Translations under genes and position numbers: made by a program
Shown here: piece after piece, positions 25,607 through 39,049 of the stretch
How the letters are laid out: each line of letters begins with the position of its first letter
Numbering within the stretch: the first letter of the stretch is position 1
Notes under the pieces: generated by a model
What the model saw: only the letters and a program-made list of their open reading frames with translations
Told to the model about the DNA's origin: nothing
The model's database searches: none
Assembly (NCBI RefSeq): GCF_000621205.1
Contig: NZ_JHYY01000021.1
Coordinates: 42,719-106,718, forward strand
Source of the DNA: Halotalea alkalilenta DSM 17697
GTDB lineage: Bacteria; Pseudomonadota; Gammaproteobacteria; Pseudomonadales; Halomonadaceae
Reading direction: 5' to 3'
DNA length: 64,000 bases

Positions 25607-26446
25607 ACCGAGCCGCTCGGCCAGGGCGCCGAGGCTCTCGCCAAGCGGCGCTTCGACCTTGAGCGTGTAGAGATCGTCAGCCCGGGTGCGGCCGAGGTTG
25701 AGGCAGGCGATCGGCAGGCCGTCGGCGCTCGCTTTGCGGGCGAAGCGAAACCCCGAGAAGACCATCAACGAGCTGCCGACCACCCAGAGCCCGCGGCTTT
25801 CATCGAGCAGCGCCATCGCGTCGACGACGCGTGCCTTGGGCACGATATCGCCGAAATAGACCACGTCGGGCTTGATCACGCCGATGCCGCAGCGCGGGCA
25901 GTGCGGTACTTCGAAGGTCGAGAAGTCGCCCTCGAGATAGGCGTCCCCGTCCGGCGCGATGGCCGCATCGAGCATCGCCCAGGCGGGGTTGAGCTCAGCC
26001 AGCCGGGCATGCCACGCAGCGCGTGGCATCCGAACGTCGCAATGCATGCAGCGCACCTCGTCGGCACGGCCATGAAGGTCGATCACCCGCCGGCTGCCAG
26101 CGGCCTGATGCAGCCGATCGACGTTCTGGGTGATCACCCCATTGACCAGACCGTGGCGCTCGAGTGCCGCTAGCGCCAGATGGGCGGGCCCGGGTAGCGC
26201 CTCGCCGAGCGCCCGGAACCCCACCAGCGCACGGGCCCAATAGCGTTGACGCGCGGCGTGGCTGCCCATGAAGGCCTGGTGGGTCATCGGCGCGGGGCGC
26301 TTCCATTCGCCTTGGGCGTCGCGGTAGTCAGGTATGCCGCTGTCGGTGCTCACCCCTGCGCCACTGAGTACGCAAAGCGGCGCATGAGCGGCGATGAACT
26401 CGCCCAACGCCTCGAGGGCGGGGTATGACGAAGATTCGATGTCCAA
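25586..26446 (-). CDS. NAD-dependent protein deacetylase, sirtuin
   Basis: A 286-residue true sirtuin. The NAD motif GAGVSTDSGIPDYRD spans residues 29-43, TQNVDRLHQAAG follows at 106-117, and the catalytic His125 lies in DLHGRADEVRC. A zinc site is formed by Cys133, Cys136, Cys183 and Cys186. KPDVVYFGD and VVGSSLMVFSGFRF complete the Rossmann part. Such enzymes remove acyl groups from lysine and release nicotinamide. The length and motifs resemble the larger bacterial class II-type sirtuins. It is a different family from the SIR2-like protein at 21.2-22.4 kb. Confidence 0.95.
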   Translation of the reverse strand: MDIESSSYPALEALGEFIAAHAPLCVLSGAGVSTDSGIPDYRDAQGEWKRPAPMTHQAFMGSHAARQRYWARALVGFRALGEALPGPAHLALAALERHGLVNGVITQNVDRLHQAAGSRRVIDLHGRADEVRCMHCDVRMPRAAWHARLAELNPAWAMLDAAIAPDGDAYLEGDFSTFEVPHCPRCGIGVIKPDVVYFGDIVPKARVVDAMALLDESRGLWVVGSSLMVFSGFRFARKASADGLPIACLNLGRTRADDLYTLKVEAPLGESLGALAERLGSFVARR

Positions 26447-26500
26447 GGCGTCTCTCTTTCCGATCGAGGATCAGCATGACTCAGCGGATCGCCAAAGCTT

Positions 26501-27232
26501 TCAGCGTAGCGTGATTCGACCGCCACAGCGCCCGGTGCCAACACGGCTGAAGCTGGCCGAAGCGGGGAACTCGTCGATCCTTCGGGCATCGAGGCCGATG
26601 CGCAGCTCGGTGAGGTTGTCGGCTCGATCGCAGACCAGCATCAGTGCGCGCCCATCGGCGCCGAATGCATCGCGAAAAGCCTGGATCAACGCGTTGCGCC
26701 CGACCGTCTCGCCTCGATGGTCGAAAAGCCATGCCGCGAAGCGGCTACGCTCCACCGCCTCGAACAGACCTAGTGCCTGAGAGAAATAGCGCTCCGGCGA
26801 GATATCGAAACACGACGCGTGCTTGGCGAACTGGTAGCGGTCGAGGCAGCTGCGCTCCCCCGGCATCACCCGCTCGAGCTCGGCCTCGAGGGTGCGATCG
26901 AGAATCAACGGTTCGATCGAGCAGAAAGGCCCGCTTCGCTCGGGCGAGAAGCGAAAGCACCCTTCGCGGTTCCACTCGCCGCGACCGACCCCATCGCGCG
27001 CAAGCGTGGCCGGCAGCCCCGGCCACAGACCGTGCAGCGCGAGCGGTCCGCCATCGCCGTCGCGGCACTCCTCCCGCCCCTGCCCCGCGCCGGCGCAAAA
27101 GCCGGGGTGCCAGGTCAATGCGAGCACATAGTCATCGACCTCATCGAGGCTCAGCGCCGCCTGGGCGACGCCGCTGCCAGCGCAGAGCGCAAGCACCGCC
27201 AGGGCAGCGACACGGGCCAGTATCGCGCGCAT
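26501..27232 (-). CDS. Ribonuclease T2-family protein, exported
   Basis: A 243-residue protein with a cleavable signal peptide (ending near AQA at 23-25) and an RNase T2 domain. The first catalytic motif is intact: ALHGLWPGLP with His67. The second motif, normally H-E-W-x-K-H, reads YQFAKHASC: Lys137 and His138 are kept but the preceding His and Glu are Tyr and Gln. Multiple cysteines fit a periplasmic disulfide-bonded protein like E. coli RNase I. ATG 27232 is used because AGGAG precedes it by seven bases. Activity may be reduced or altered. Confidence 0.85.
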   Translation of the reverse strand: MRAILARVAALAVLALCAGSGVAQAALSLDEVDDYVLALTWHPGFCAGAGQGREECRDGDGGPLALHGLWPGLPATLARDGVGRGEWNREGCFRFSPERSGPFCSIEPLILDRTLEAELERVMPGERSCLDRYQFAKHASCFDISPERYFSQALGLFEAVERSRFAAWLFDHRGETVGRNALIQAFRDAFGADGRALMLVCDRADNLTELRIGLDARRIDEFPASASFSRVGTGRCGGRITLR

Positions 27233-27456
27233 TCCATATCTCCTCATCGAACCGTTGGTTTCACCGAGTGTCGCATACACAGATTGCATGGACCGGGCGC
27301 TTGCCCGATTATCAGCGAAGGATGTGCTTTCTCGCCAAGCCCGCCGTCGAACGTGGCGGAACCGGTCTCATCCACGCCCTTCGACGAGGGCCGCAATTGC
27401 AGTCGTGGGCGACTACGTGTAGCCCGGGCACCCACCACCGCAGCAGGGAATCCCGT

Positions 27457-28644
27457 ATGGCAGAGCCCGAAACTTCGACCGACTCCTCGTACACCGAAGT
27501 GCCGCAAGAGCGTACCTCCAGCCCCTACCGGCGCGCTTCCATCGCCTTCTTCTTCGCCCTTTCCGGCCTTGCTTTCTCCAACTGGGCGGTACGGATTCCC
27601 GATATCCGCGACACGCTCTCGCTCAACGAGGCGCAGATCGGCCTGCTGCTGCTCTGTCCCGTCGCCGGTTCACTGAGCCTGACCCTGCTGTCGAGCTACT
27701 TGATCAGCACTTTCGGCAGCCGGCGCACCACCCGCATCGGCGCCTACCTGGTGATCCTCTCGATCGTGCTGATCGGCTGGTCGCCGAGCGCTTATGCCCT
27801 CGGCGGCGCACTGGTAGTGTTCGGTGCCGGCATGGGCTTGATGAACATCTCGATGAACGACCAGGCCGCGAGCCTCGAGCGGCGCTATCGCCGCTCGATC
27901 ATGTCCTCCTTCCACGGGGTATTCAGCCTCGGCGGCATGATCGGCTCGCTCAGCGGTGGCGCGCTCGCCGCCGCGGGCCTGCAGCCCGCCTACCATCTCA
28001 GCCTGGTCGCGGTGGTGCTGCTGATCGGCACGCTGATCAGCAAGCGCTTGCTGATCAAGCCACCGCCGCGCATAGAGCGGGCCGGCGGCCCGCTGTTCGT
28101 ACTGCCCAAGGGCCGGCTGTGGCTGGTCGGCGCGATCGCGGCGGCGACGGTATTCGTCGAAGGCTCGATGGCCGACTGGTCGGCGCTGTTCTTGACCGAT
28201 GTCGGCGCGAGCAGGGGGTATGCCGCGCTGGGCCTGGCGGTATTCACCGGATCGATGGCGATCGGCCGCCTGCTCGGCGACCGCTGGATCGATTTCGTCG
28301 GCCCGATGCGTGCGCTGCAGATCGGTGGGACCTTCGGCATGATCGGGATAGGCGTGGCGGTTCTGTTCGCCTCGCCCAACGTGGCGCTGTTCGGCTTCGT
28401 CCTCGCCGGGCTCGGCATGGCCACGCTCTTCCCCTGCCTGCTCAGCCTCGCCGGCCGCAACCCTGACATGTCGCCCTCCACCGCGATCGCATCGGTCGCG
28501 ATGATGGGCTACGTCAGTATGCTCGCCGGCCCTCCCATGCTCGGTTTCCTCGCCCATGCGATCGGGCTGCGCCTGGCCTTCATCGCGCTGCTGATCTCGG
28601 CGCTGGTGATCCTCACCATGGCACGCTCCGCCGCCCGCCCCTGA
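27457..28644 (+). CDS. MFS transporter, YbjJ/FucP-like
   Basis: A 395-residue 12-helix major facilitator. Seen: FALSGLAFSNWAVRIPDIRD in helix 1, the FGSRRTTRIG loop, SMNDQAASLERRYRR, MSSFHGVFSLGGMIGS and a late GMATLFPCLLSLAGRNP segment, all typical of the YbjJ/sugar MFS group. Substrates of this group are mostly unknown. ATG 27457 with upstream AGGGA is the start; an apparent 666-codon frame beginning at 26644 runs across the RNase gene and is not real. A GC hairpin follows the stop. Confidence 0.9.
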   Translation: MAEPETSTDSSYTEVPQERTSSPYRRASIAFFFALSGLAFSNWAVRIPDIRDTLSLNEAQIGLLLLCPVAGSLSLTLLSSYLISTFGSRRTTRIGAYLVILSIVLIGWSPSAYALGGALVVFGAGMGLMNISMNDQAASLERRYRRSIMSSFHGVFSLGGMIGSLSGGALAAAGLQPAYHLSLVAVVLLIGTLISKRLLIKPPPRIERAGGPLFVLPKGRLWLVGAIAAATVFVEGSMADWSALFLTDVGASRGYAALGLAVFTGSMAIGRLLGDRWIDFVGPMRALQIGGTFGMIGIGVAVLFASPNVALFGFVLAGLGMATLFPCLLSLAGRNPDMSPSTAIASVAMMGYVSMLAGPPMLGFLAHAIGLRLAFIALLISALVILTMARSAARP

Positions 28645-28673
28645 GATTCTCGCCAAACTCCTGAAACCCTGCC

Positions 28674-28693
28674 GGGGCCGGATTTCCGGCCCC
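28674..28693 (+). terminator. Possible terminator hairpin after the MFS gene
   Basis: GGGGCCGG and CCGGCCCC form a perfect 8-bp stem over ATTT, 30 bases after the stop. The following CTCCCTCTC lacks a T run, so efficiency is uncertain. Confidence 0.5.
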
Positions 28694-28754
28694 CTCCCTC
28701 TCGGACTTGTTTAGCCGGGCTTCTTTGGTCGATGCTCGACCAAAGGCCCAGGAC

Positions 28755-32101
<3,347 letters not shown>

Positions 32102-32136
32102 GCTTTGCTCCTCGATTGTCCGGCGCCCGCCGGGGA

Positions 32137-33426
<1,290 letters not shown>

Positions 33427-33476
33427 GGCCTTCTCCCTGGCAGTTGATCGACCCGACCCAAGGCGAACGCACCGCG

Positions 33477-34754
33477 CTACCATCCTCGGCGCGAGATCCT
33501 CAGCAGGTCGCGGTTGAGTCCTTGCAGCGCCTCATCCGCGCTCGACTCTCCCGACAGCGCGCGATGGGTACGCGAGAACACCGCGGTGGTGAACCGCGGA
33601 TAGAGCGTACGCGTCTCGGACGCCGGACGCGGCATGGCATTGGCCAGCGGCTCGCGCAGCTCGGCCATGAACGGCACGGCGGCGAGTACCTCGGGATCAT
33701 CGTAGAGCGCTTCGAACGTCGGCATCGCTGAACGCTCGATCGCCGCGCGCTTTTGTGTCTCGTATCCACCGAGATGGGCCACCAGCGACGCGGCCTGCTC
33801 GGGATGGCGGGAATAGCGCGACACCGCAAGCCCCCAGCCACCCAGCCCCGAAACATGCCCGCCGCCTTCGCCGCGCGGCATGAGGGTCACGCCGATCTTG
33901 CCGCGTACCGCACTGTTGGCGTTCTGGCCCAGCGCCCAAGCGTAGCTCCAGTTACGCATGAACACGGCATTGCCGTTCTGGAACACCGCTCGCGCCTCCT
34001 CCTCGGTGTAGTTGAGCGTGCCCGGCGGCGAGATCGTACCCACCCAGCCCGCGGCCCTGGTCAGCGCCCGCTCGGCCGGCGCCGAGAGCACATCCACCCG
34101 GCCATCGGCATCGATGTAGTTCGAGCCCCCCTCGGAGAGCAGCCATTCGAGCGCATTGACGGTCAAGCCTTCGTAGGAACGCCCCTGGAAGGCATAGCCC
34201 CACATCCCACGGTTGCCTGCGGCGCGCTCTTCGCGCTGGATGTAGGCAGCGGTCTCGGTGAGTTCGTCCCAGGTCGTGGGCACCGGCCGACCGTACTTCT
34301 CGAGCAGGTCCTCACGGTAATAGAGGATGCTGACGTCGGCGAAGGCCGGCAATGCGACCATCCGACCTTCGACTATGTTGTTGTCCACTACGCGAGGAAA
34401 CTGGCCATCGGTAAGCTCGGCGGGCAGGTGGCCGGCCAGGTCGACGAGGTGATCGCCGAGCACCCCGGGCCAGACCGAGTCGATCGTCATGACATCGATG
34501 TCGGGTGAACGCGAGCCCAGGAGCTGCTGGTAGAGCGCCAGCTGCTCGGTGCCCGAAAAAGGCATCGAGACCAGCTGCACACGATTACCGGTGAGCTCGG
34601 CCCACTCCTGGGCCGCACGGACACAAGGGGTATCCGAGACATCGCCGCCACCGCAGGTGAAGCGGATGGTGACCCCCTCGGCGCTCGCCGCCTGCATCCC
34701 CACCAGCGCCAACGCCAAGGCACATGCGCCGCCCCAACCAGGCAGACGGCTCAC
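33477..34754 (-). CDS. ABC alpha-glucoside substrate-binding protein, copy 1
   Basis: A 425-residue periplasmic binding protein of the MalE/ThuE family with a signal peptide ending at ASAEG. It shares GTEQLALYQQLLG, ILYYREDLLEKYGRPVP and GGWGLAVSRYSRHPEQA with the next gene. The differences are spread through the ligand-binding middle, so the two copies may have different sugar preferences. Its ATG overlaps the ATPase stop by four bases (ATGA), and copy 2 starts 50 bases after its stop. All belong to one operon. Confidence 0.92.
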   Translation of the reverse strand: MSRLPGWGGACALALALVGMQAASAEGVTIRFTCGGGDVSDTPCVRAAQEWAELTGNRVQLVSMPFSGTEQLALYQQLLGSRSPDIDVMTIDSVWPGVLGDHLVDLAGHLPAELTDGQFPRVVDNNIVEGRMVALPAFADVSILYYREDLLEKYGRPVPTTWDELTETAAYIQREERAAGNRGMWGYAFQGRSYEGLTVNALEWLLSEGGSNYIDADGRVDVLSAPAERALTRAAGWVGTISPPGTLNYTEEEARAVFQNGNAVFMRNWSYAWALGQNANSAVRGKIGVTLMPRGEGGGHVSGLGGWGLAVSRYSRHPEQAASLVAHLGGYETQKRAAIERSAMPTFEALYDDPEVLAAVPFMAELREPLANAMPRPASETRTLYPRFTTAVFSRTHRALSGESSADEALQGLNRDLLRISRRGW

Positions 34755-35887
34755 AGCGCTGCCCTGGCGGGGCTGTCGACGCGGTTTTCGCGCCTTGCCA
34801 GCGCGCGGTCGTCGGGCCCGAACAGCTGGATGCGCTCGATATCCGGCACCAGATTCACCCGGTCACCACGCTTCAAGCCCGTATCGACCTCGGTGCGACA
34901 CACCGGCGGGTCCTCCTCGAGCGAGGCGCGCGCGCCGTTGGCGATCAGATAGACATAGGCTTCGTTGCCGAGGTATTCGACGTTGCCGACGACGAAACCG
35001 GCATCCGTCCCAGCCGGCTCCAGCTTGAGATGCTCGGGGCGAATGCCGAGGGTGACGCTGTCACCGACGGCCAGCGCTCCAGTCTCGAATGGCAGCTCGA
35101 GCCGCTGGATGCCCGCCCCTTCGACCACGGTATGCGCGCCGGTGGCGACCAGCCGCACCTCGAAGAAGTTCATCTTCGGCGAACCGATGAAGCCAGCGAC
35201 GAACTTGTTGACCGGGCGCTCGAACAGCTCACGCGGAGAACCGACCTGCTCGATCCTTCCTGCGCTGAGCACGACGATCTTGTCGGCCAGGGTCATCGCC
35301 TCGATCTGGTCGTGGGTGACGTAGACCATGGTCGATTTGAGCCGCTCGTGGAGCCGTGCGATCTCGACCCGCATGCGCACCCTGAGCGCCGCATCGAGGT
35401 TGGAGAGCGGCTCGTCGAACAGCAGGATATCCGGCTCGCGCGCCATCGCCCGGCCGATCGCCACGCGCTGGCGCTGGCCGCCGGAAAGCTCCTTGGGCTT
35501 GCGCCCCATCAGCTCCTCGAGCTGGAGAATCTTGGCGGTCTCCATCACCCGCTGGCGCACTTCCTCCTTGCCGCCGCCCGCGAGCTTGAGCCCGAAGGCC
35601 ATGTTGTCGAATACGTTCATGTGCGGATAGAGCGCATAGGACTGGAACACCATGCCCACCCCGCGGTCCTTGGGCGGCAGCTCGTTGACCCGCTCGCCCT
35701 GGATCCTGAGTTCGCCGGCGCTGATCGACTCGAGCCCGGCGATCAGCCGCAGCAGGGTCGATTTCCCACAGCCAGAGGGGCCGACGAAGACCACGAACTC
35801 ACCGTCTTCGATGTTCAGATCGACGCCATGGATGATGCGGTTGGCGCCGAAGCGCTTCTCGACGCCGCTCAGTTCGACGTTGGCCAT
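34751..35887 (-). CDS. ABC transporter ATPase, MalK/MsmX type
   Basis: A 378-residue sugar-ABC ATPase. Walker A GPSGCGKST is at 36-44, the Q-loop at VFQSYALYP, signature LSGGQRQRVAIGRA from 133 and Walker B ILLFDEP at 153-159. A C-terminal TOBE/OB regulatory domain (about 235-378, with TLGIRPEHL) is typical of MalK-like proteins. GGGAGGTG precedes ATG 35887. It drives the two permeases encoded upstream. It is followed directly by the two binding-protein genes, an unusual gene order in which the binding proteins come after the ATPase. Confidence 0.95.
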   Translation of the reverse strand: MANVELSGVEKRFGANRIIHGVDLNIEDGEFVVFVGPSGCGKSTLLRLIAGLESISAGELRIQGERVNELPPKDRGVGMVFQSYALYPHMNVFDNMAFGLKLAGGGKEEVRQRVMETAKILQLEELMGRKPKELSGGQRQRVAIGRAMAREPDILLFDEPLSNLDAALRVRMRVEIARLHERLKSTMVYVTHDQIEAMTLADKIVVLSAGRIEQVGSPRELFERPVNKFVAGFIGSPKMNFFEVRLVATGAHTVVEGAGIQRLELPFETGALAVGDSVTLGIRPEHLKLEPAGTDAGFVVGNVEYLGNEAYVYLIANGARASLEEDPPVCRTEVDTGLKRGDRVNLVPDIERIQLFGPDDRALARRENRVDSPARAAL

Positions 35888-35970
35888 CGCGTTGCACCTC
35901 CCGAATGCCCGGGCAGTACCCGGCTTGTCATGATCGATCGGCTGCCGTGCGTCCGCGCACGGCAGCTGTG

Positions 35971-36852
35971 TCAGCCTTTCACCGCCCCAGCGGTGAGCCC
36001 CGAGACGATGCGCCGCTGGAAGATCACCACCAGCACCACCAGCGGCACGGTGACCACCACCGACGCAGCCATGATCGGTCCCCAGGGCAGCTCGTACTGG
36101 CTGCCACCGGAGATCAGCGCGATCGCCACCGGCACGGTGCGCTGCGAGTCGGTCAGGGTGAAGGTCAAGGCGAAGAGGAACTCGTTCCAGGCTGCGATGA
36201 AGGCGAGCAGGCCGGTGGTCGCCATCGCCGGCCACATCAACGGCAGGAATACCCGGGTCAGGGTGACCCACGGCGTCGCACCGTCCATGATCGCCGCCTC
36301 CTCGAGCTCGTGGGGCAGCTGGCGCATGAAGGTCGTCAGCACCCATACGGTGAACGGGAGGGTGAAAATGGTGTAGGAGAGCACCAGCGCCCAGGGCGTG
36401 TTGTAGAGCCCCAGCCAGCGGATCACCTCGAACAGCCCGGAGAGCACCGCGATCTGCGGGAACATCGATACGCCGAGCACGATCACCAGCACCGCTCCGC
36501 GCCCGCGAAAACGCACTCGACCCAGCGCATAGGCGGCGGTGAGCGCGAGCAGCAGGGCGAGGAAGACCACGCAGACGGCGACCAGCACCGAGTTGAAGAT
36601 GCTGCGCACGAAAGTCGGCTGGGCGAACAGGGAGCGGTAGTTGGAAAGATCGAAGCTCTGGATCCAGAAGCTCACGTCGAACAGCGCGCTGGAGGGTTTG
36701 AGCGAAGTGATGATCGCGTAATAGAACGGGAACACCGCATAGATGCCCAGCACCAGCACCAGGCACCAGAAACCGAGCCGGCAGAGCGCACGCTTGAGCG
36801 GCGCGAGGGCGTCGCGGCGCGGACGGGAACGGGAGGCGACGTTGGCGCTCAT
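35971..36852 (-). CDS. ABC sugar permease, MalG/AglG type
   Basis: A 293-residue inner-membrane permease with about six helices and an N-terminal charged stretch. The EAA loop reads HELEEAAIMDGATPWVTLTRVFLPLMWPA, a clear carbohydrate ABC (MalG-family) signature that contacts the ATPase. FPFYYAIITSLKP near the N-terminus is also typical. Its ATG overlaps the preceding permease's stop (ATGA), and the ATPase follows 83 bases after its stop. Confidence 0.94.
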   Translation of the reverse strand: MSANVASRSRPRRDALAPLKRALCRLGFWCLVLVLGIYAVFPFYYAIITSLKPSSALFDVSFWIQSFDLSNYRSLFAQPTFVRSIFNSVLVAVCVVFLALLLALTAAYALGRVRFRGRGAVLVIVLGVSMFPQIAVLSGLFEVIRWLGLYNTPWALVLSYTIFTLPFTVWVLTTFMRQLPHELEEAAIMDGATPWVTLTRVFLPLMWPAMATTGLLAFIAAWNEFLFALTFTLTDSQRTVPVAIALISGGSQYELPWGPIMAASVVVTVPLVVLVVIFQRRIVSGLTAGAVKG

Positions 36853-37823
36853 CTCGAGACCCCCAGTTGACGACGGCCAAGATAGAGATAGATCACCGCA
36901 ATCAGCGAGATCACCAAGAACAGCAGCGTGGAGGCGGCACTGCCGTAGCCGACGTCCTGGAACTCGACCAGCTGCTGGCGAGCATAGACCGACATGGTCA
37001 TGGTGCTCGCCGAATTGGAGGTCAGCACGTAGACCAGGTCGAAGATGCGCAGCCCGTCGAGCACGCGGAAGATCACCGCGACCAGCAGCGCCGGGGTGAT
37101 CAGTGGCAGGGTGACGCGGAAGAACACCCGCACGGGATGGATGCCATCGACCTCCGCGGCCTCGTAGCAGTCCGAGGGCAGCATCTGCAGCGCAGCGAGC
37201 ACCAAGAGCGCAACGAACGGCGTGGTCTTCCATACGTCGACCATGATCACCGCCCACATCGAAAGATTGGCATCGGCGGTCCAGGCCAGCGGCGCGTCGA
37301 GCACCCCCAGCACCATCAGCGCATGATTGAGGATGCCGAACTGGTCGTTGAGCATCCATGCCCACATCTGCGCCGACACCACGGTCGGGATCGCCCAGGG
37401 AATCAGCATCGCCGCCCGAACCAGCGTGCGCCCTCTGAACTTGGCGTTGAGCACCAGCGCGACGATCACCCCGAGCACCACCTCGAGACTCACCGACACC
37501 GCGGTGAAGTAAAGCGTGTTGCCCACTGCGTTCCACCAGTCCGGATCGGCGAGCACGCCGTACCAGATACCATCCTCGTAGAGCAGGTAGTTCTCGAACC
37601 CGATCCACCGCGCGGCGGCCAGGTCGTTGAGCTCGGCGTCGGTGAAGCTGAACCACAGCGTGCGCAACAGCGGCCAGCCCGCGACCAGCGCAAGACCGAT
37701 GAGCATGGGAGAGAGGAACAACCAGGCGGCGCGCACCCGTTGGCGACGCACCCGAGTCGCCCGCCCGCGAGGGGGGCCGCCGCTGCGGTTCGGTGACTCG
37801 ATCGATGACATGGCTTCGGTCAT
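36849..37823 (-). CDS. ABC sugar permease, MalF/AglF type
   Basis: A 324-residue inner-membrane permease and the first gene of the alpha-glucoside operon. A long Arg-rich N-terminus precedes helix 1 (AWLFLSPMLIGLALVAGWPL). The EAA loop is CYEAAEVDGIHPVRVFFRVTLPL; it pairs with the second permease. ATG 37823 with an AAGGGG ribosome-binding site is chosen; ATG 37811 is possible. An operator of the LacI type lies 56-67 bases upstream, so the six-gene operon (two permeases, ATPase, two binding proteins, GH13) is probably induced by its sugar. Confidence 0.93.
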   Translation of the reverse strand: MTEAMSSIESPNRSGGPPRGRATRVRRQRVRAAWLFLSPMLIGLALVAGWPLLRTLWFSFTDAELNDLAAARWIGFENYLLYEDGIWYGVLADPDWWNAVGNTLYFTAVSVSLEVVLGVIVALVLNAKFRGRTLVRAAMLIPWAIPTVVSAQMWAWMLNDQFGILNHALMVLGVLDAPLAWTADANLSMWAVIMVDVWKTTPFVALLVLAALQMLPSDCYEAAEVDGIHPVRVFFRVTLPLITPALLVAVIFRVLDGLRIFDLVYVLTSNSASTMTMSVYARQQLVEFQDVGYGSAASTLLFLVISLIAVIYLYLGRRQLGVSR

Positions 37824-37878
37824 TGAGGACCCCTTGCCGGCTGTGCGGATGTTTCGATCAAGCAACGTCGTCGCCATC

Positions 37879-37890
37879 TTGATCGTTAAA
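37879..37890 (-). promoter_or_regulatory. LacI-type operator before the alpha-glucoside ABC operon
   Basis: TTGATCGTTAAA (TTTAACGATCAA on the minus strand) matches the operator family seen before the porin and at the second GH13 gene. It is 56-67 bases upstream of the first permease start. Single copy, imperfect palindrome. Confidence 0.55.
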
Positions 37891-38067
37891 GAAAGCCACC
37901 CAGGAATACTCCAAAGCAGCAGCGACCCACAGCTAGACCTTAGCCGCAAACCAAACGGGAAGGCGCCGCCATGGGGTATGAGAGCGGATTTTTACGACCA
38001 AAGTAGGAGGACGAGAGCCCTGGCCGGGAGGAAGGAAACCCCACCTAACGTGGGCGAGCCGCGCGGC

Positions 38068-38802
38068 TCATTCGGTCTGCTCGGGGACTTCGACGCTGAC
38101 TTGAATGGCATCGTGGCGCCAGTACTCCAGGTCGCAGTCGATGATGCGGTCGAGCTGATCCCGGTTGACCCGGGTGATCTGCAGTGCCGGGCTGCCGGCC
38201 GCAGCGCGAAGCGCGAGCGCCGCATCGGCGGCCAGCGCGATCGGGGTGATCTCGAACCGCACCCGGCCATAGCGAATGCCGTACTCTCCGGCATAGAGCT
38301 CGGTGAGCGAGCGGGTGAGGTCGAGCTCGAGCAGGCCGGGGAAATAAGCCGGATTGAGATTGTGTTCAACATACAGCACTTGGCGCCCGTCGATCCGGCG
38401 CACCCGGCGGATCTGGATCACCTTGGACAGCGCCGGCAGCGCCAGCAAGGCACAGACCTCGCCACTGGCCGGAACGAGCCGGGCCTGAAGCACCTCGGTG
38501 GCGGGCGTGCGGCCTTGTGCCTCGACCATGGCGTGGAAGTGGGTGCGCGCCAGCGGGTTGTAGCGCACCCGCGCAGGCGAGACGAACCATCCCCTGCGCT
38601 CCTCGCGGTAGATCAATCCCTCCGCCTCCAGCTGGCTCAACGCCTCGCGCAGAGTGATCCGAGTGGTGTCGAACAGCTCGCTGAGCCTGCGCTCCGCCGG
38701 CAGCTTGCCGTTCGGAGGCAGCAGGCCTTGGCCGATCTGCTCGGCCAGCGCCTGCCTGATGGTGCCGACGGCACCGATGGAACGTGATGGGGCATCGGAC
38801 AC
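38068..38802 (-). CDS. GntR-family (HutC/PhnF-like, UTRA domain) regulator
   Basis: A 244-residue regulator. The winged helix-turn-helix (about 10-75: GKLPAERRLSELFDTTRITL then REALSQLEAEGLIYRE) is followed by a UTRA ligand domain (VLYVEHNLNP, FPGLLELDLTRSLTELY and ALQITRVNRD). Related proteins are HutC, PhnF and the PhnR regulator of 2-aminoethylphosphonate uptake. GTG 38802 with GGAG upstream is chosen because ATG 38877 would add unconserved sequence and cover the operator. It is divergent from the ABC operon at 39.0 kb; matching operators lie at both promoters. Confidence 0.9.
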   Translation of the reverse strand: MSDAPSRSIGAVGTIRQALAEQIGQGLLPPNGKLPAERRLSELFDTTRITLREALSQLEAEGLIYREERRGWFVSPARVRYNPLARTHFHAMVEAQGRTPATEVLQARLVPASGEVCALLALPALSKVIQIRRVRRIDGRQVLYVEHNLNPAYFPGLLELDLTRSLTELYAGEYGIRYGRVRFEITPIALAADAALALRAAAGSPALQITRVNRDQLDRIIDCDLEYWRHDAIQVSVEVPEQTE

Positions 38803-38817
38803 TCGGTTGCTCCATTT

Positions 38818-38829
38818 TGGACTAGACCA
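38818..38829 (-). promoter_or_regulatory. GntR/PhnF-type operator, regulator side
   Basis: TGGACTAGACCA, a near-perfect dyad close to TGGTCTAGACCA, lies 16 bases before the GntR start codon. Known PhnF sites (TGGTATAGACCA) are very similar. It suggests autoregulation. Confidence 0.65.
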
Positions 38830-39005
38830 GATTGACGAAAGTGCCACGGGACGCGCCGACACGGCTCGCGCCGTCATCGCTCAGCCGATGACGCGCAGAT
38901 GAAAAGCAAGCCCCGTGCCAGTGTTTTCAAGGGTTGCACAGCGGACCATGACGATGAGGGACAGCGAAATATCATCTCGACGGACCAAATTGGCTCGGGT
39001 TTTGC

Positions 39006-39017
39006 TGATCTAGACCA
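39006..39017 (+). promoter_or_regulatory. GntR/PhnF-type operator, transporter side
   Basis: TGATCTAGACCA shares CTAGACCA with the site at 38818-38829 and lies 33-44 bases upstream of the binding-protein start. It should let the GntR protein repress the ABC operon. Confidence 0.65.
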
Positions 39018-39049
39018 GATCCTTCCCTCGTCCCGTCCAGGAGTACCGC

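Noticed and set aside
26644..27456. 666-codon reading of the MFS gene with a 271-codon N-terminal extension
   Set aside because: The extension runs antisense through the RNase T2 gene, is Arg/Pro-rich without any motif, and a good ribosome-binding site and family start are found at 27457.
35888..36880. Apparent fusion of the ABC ATPase with an upstream 330-codon segment
   Set aside because: The extra part is an out-of-frame reading of the MalG-type permease. The ATPase start at 35887 has GGGAGGTG upstream and the standard N-terminus.
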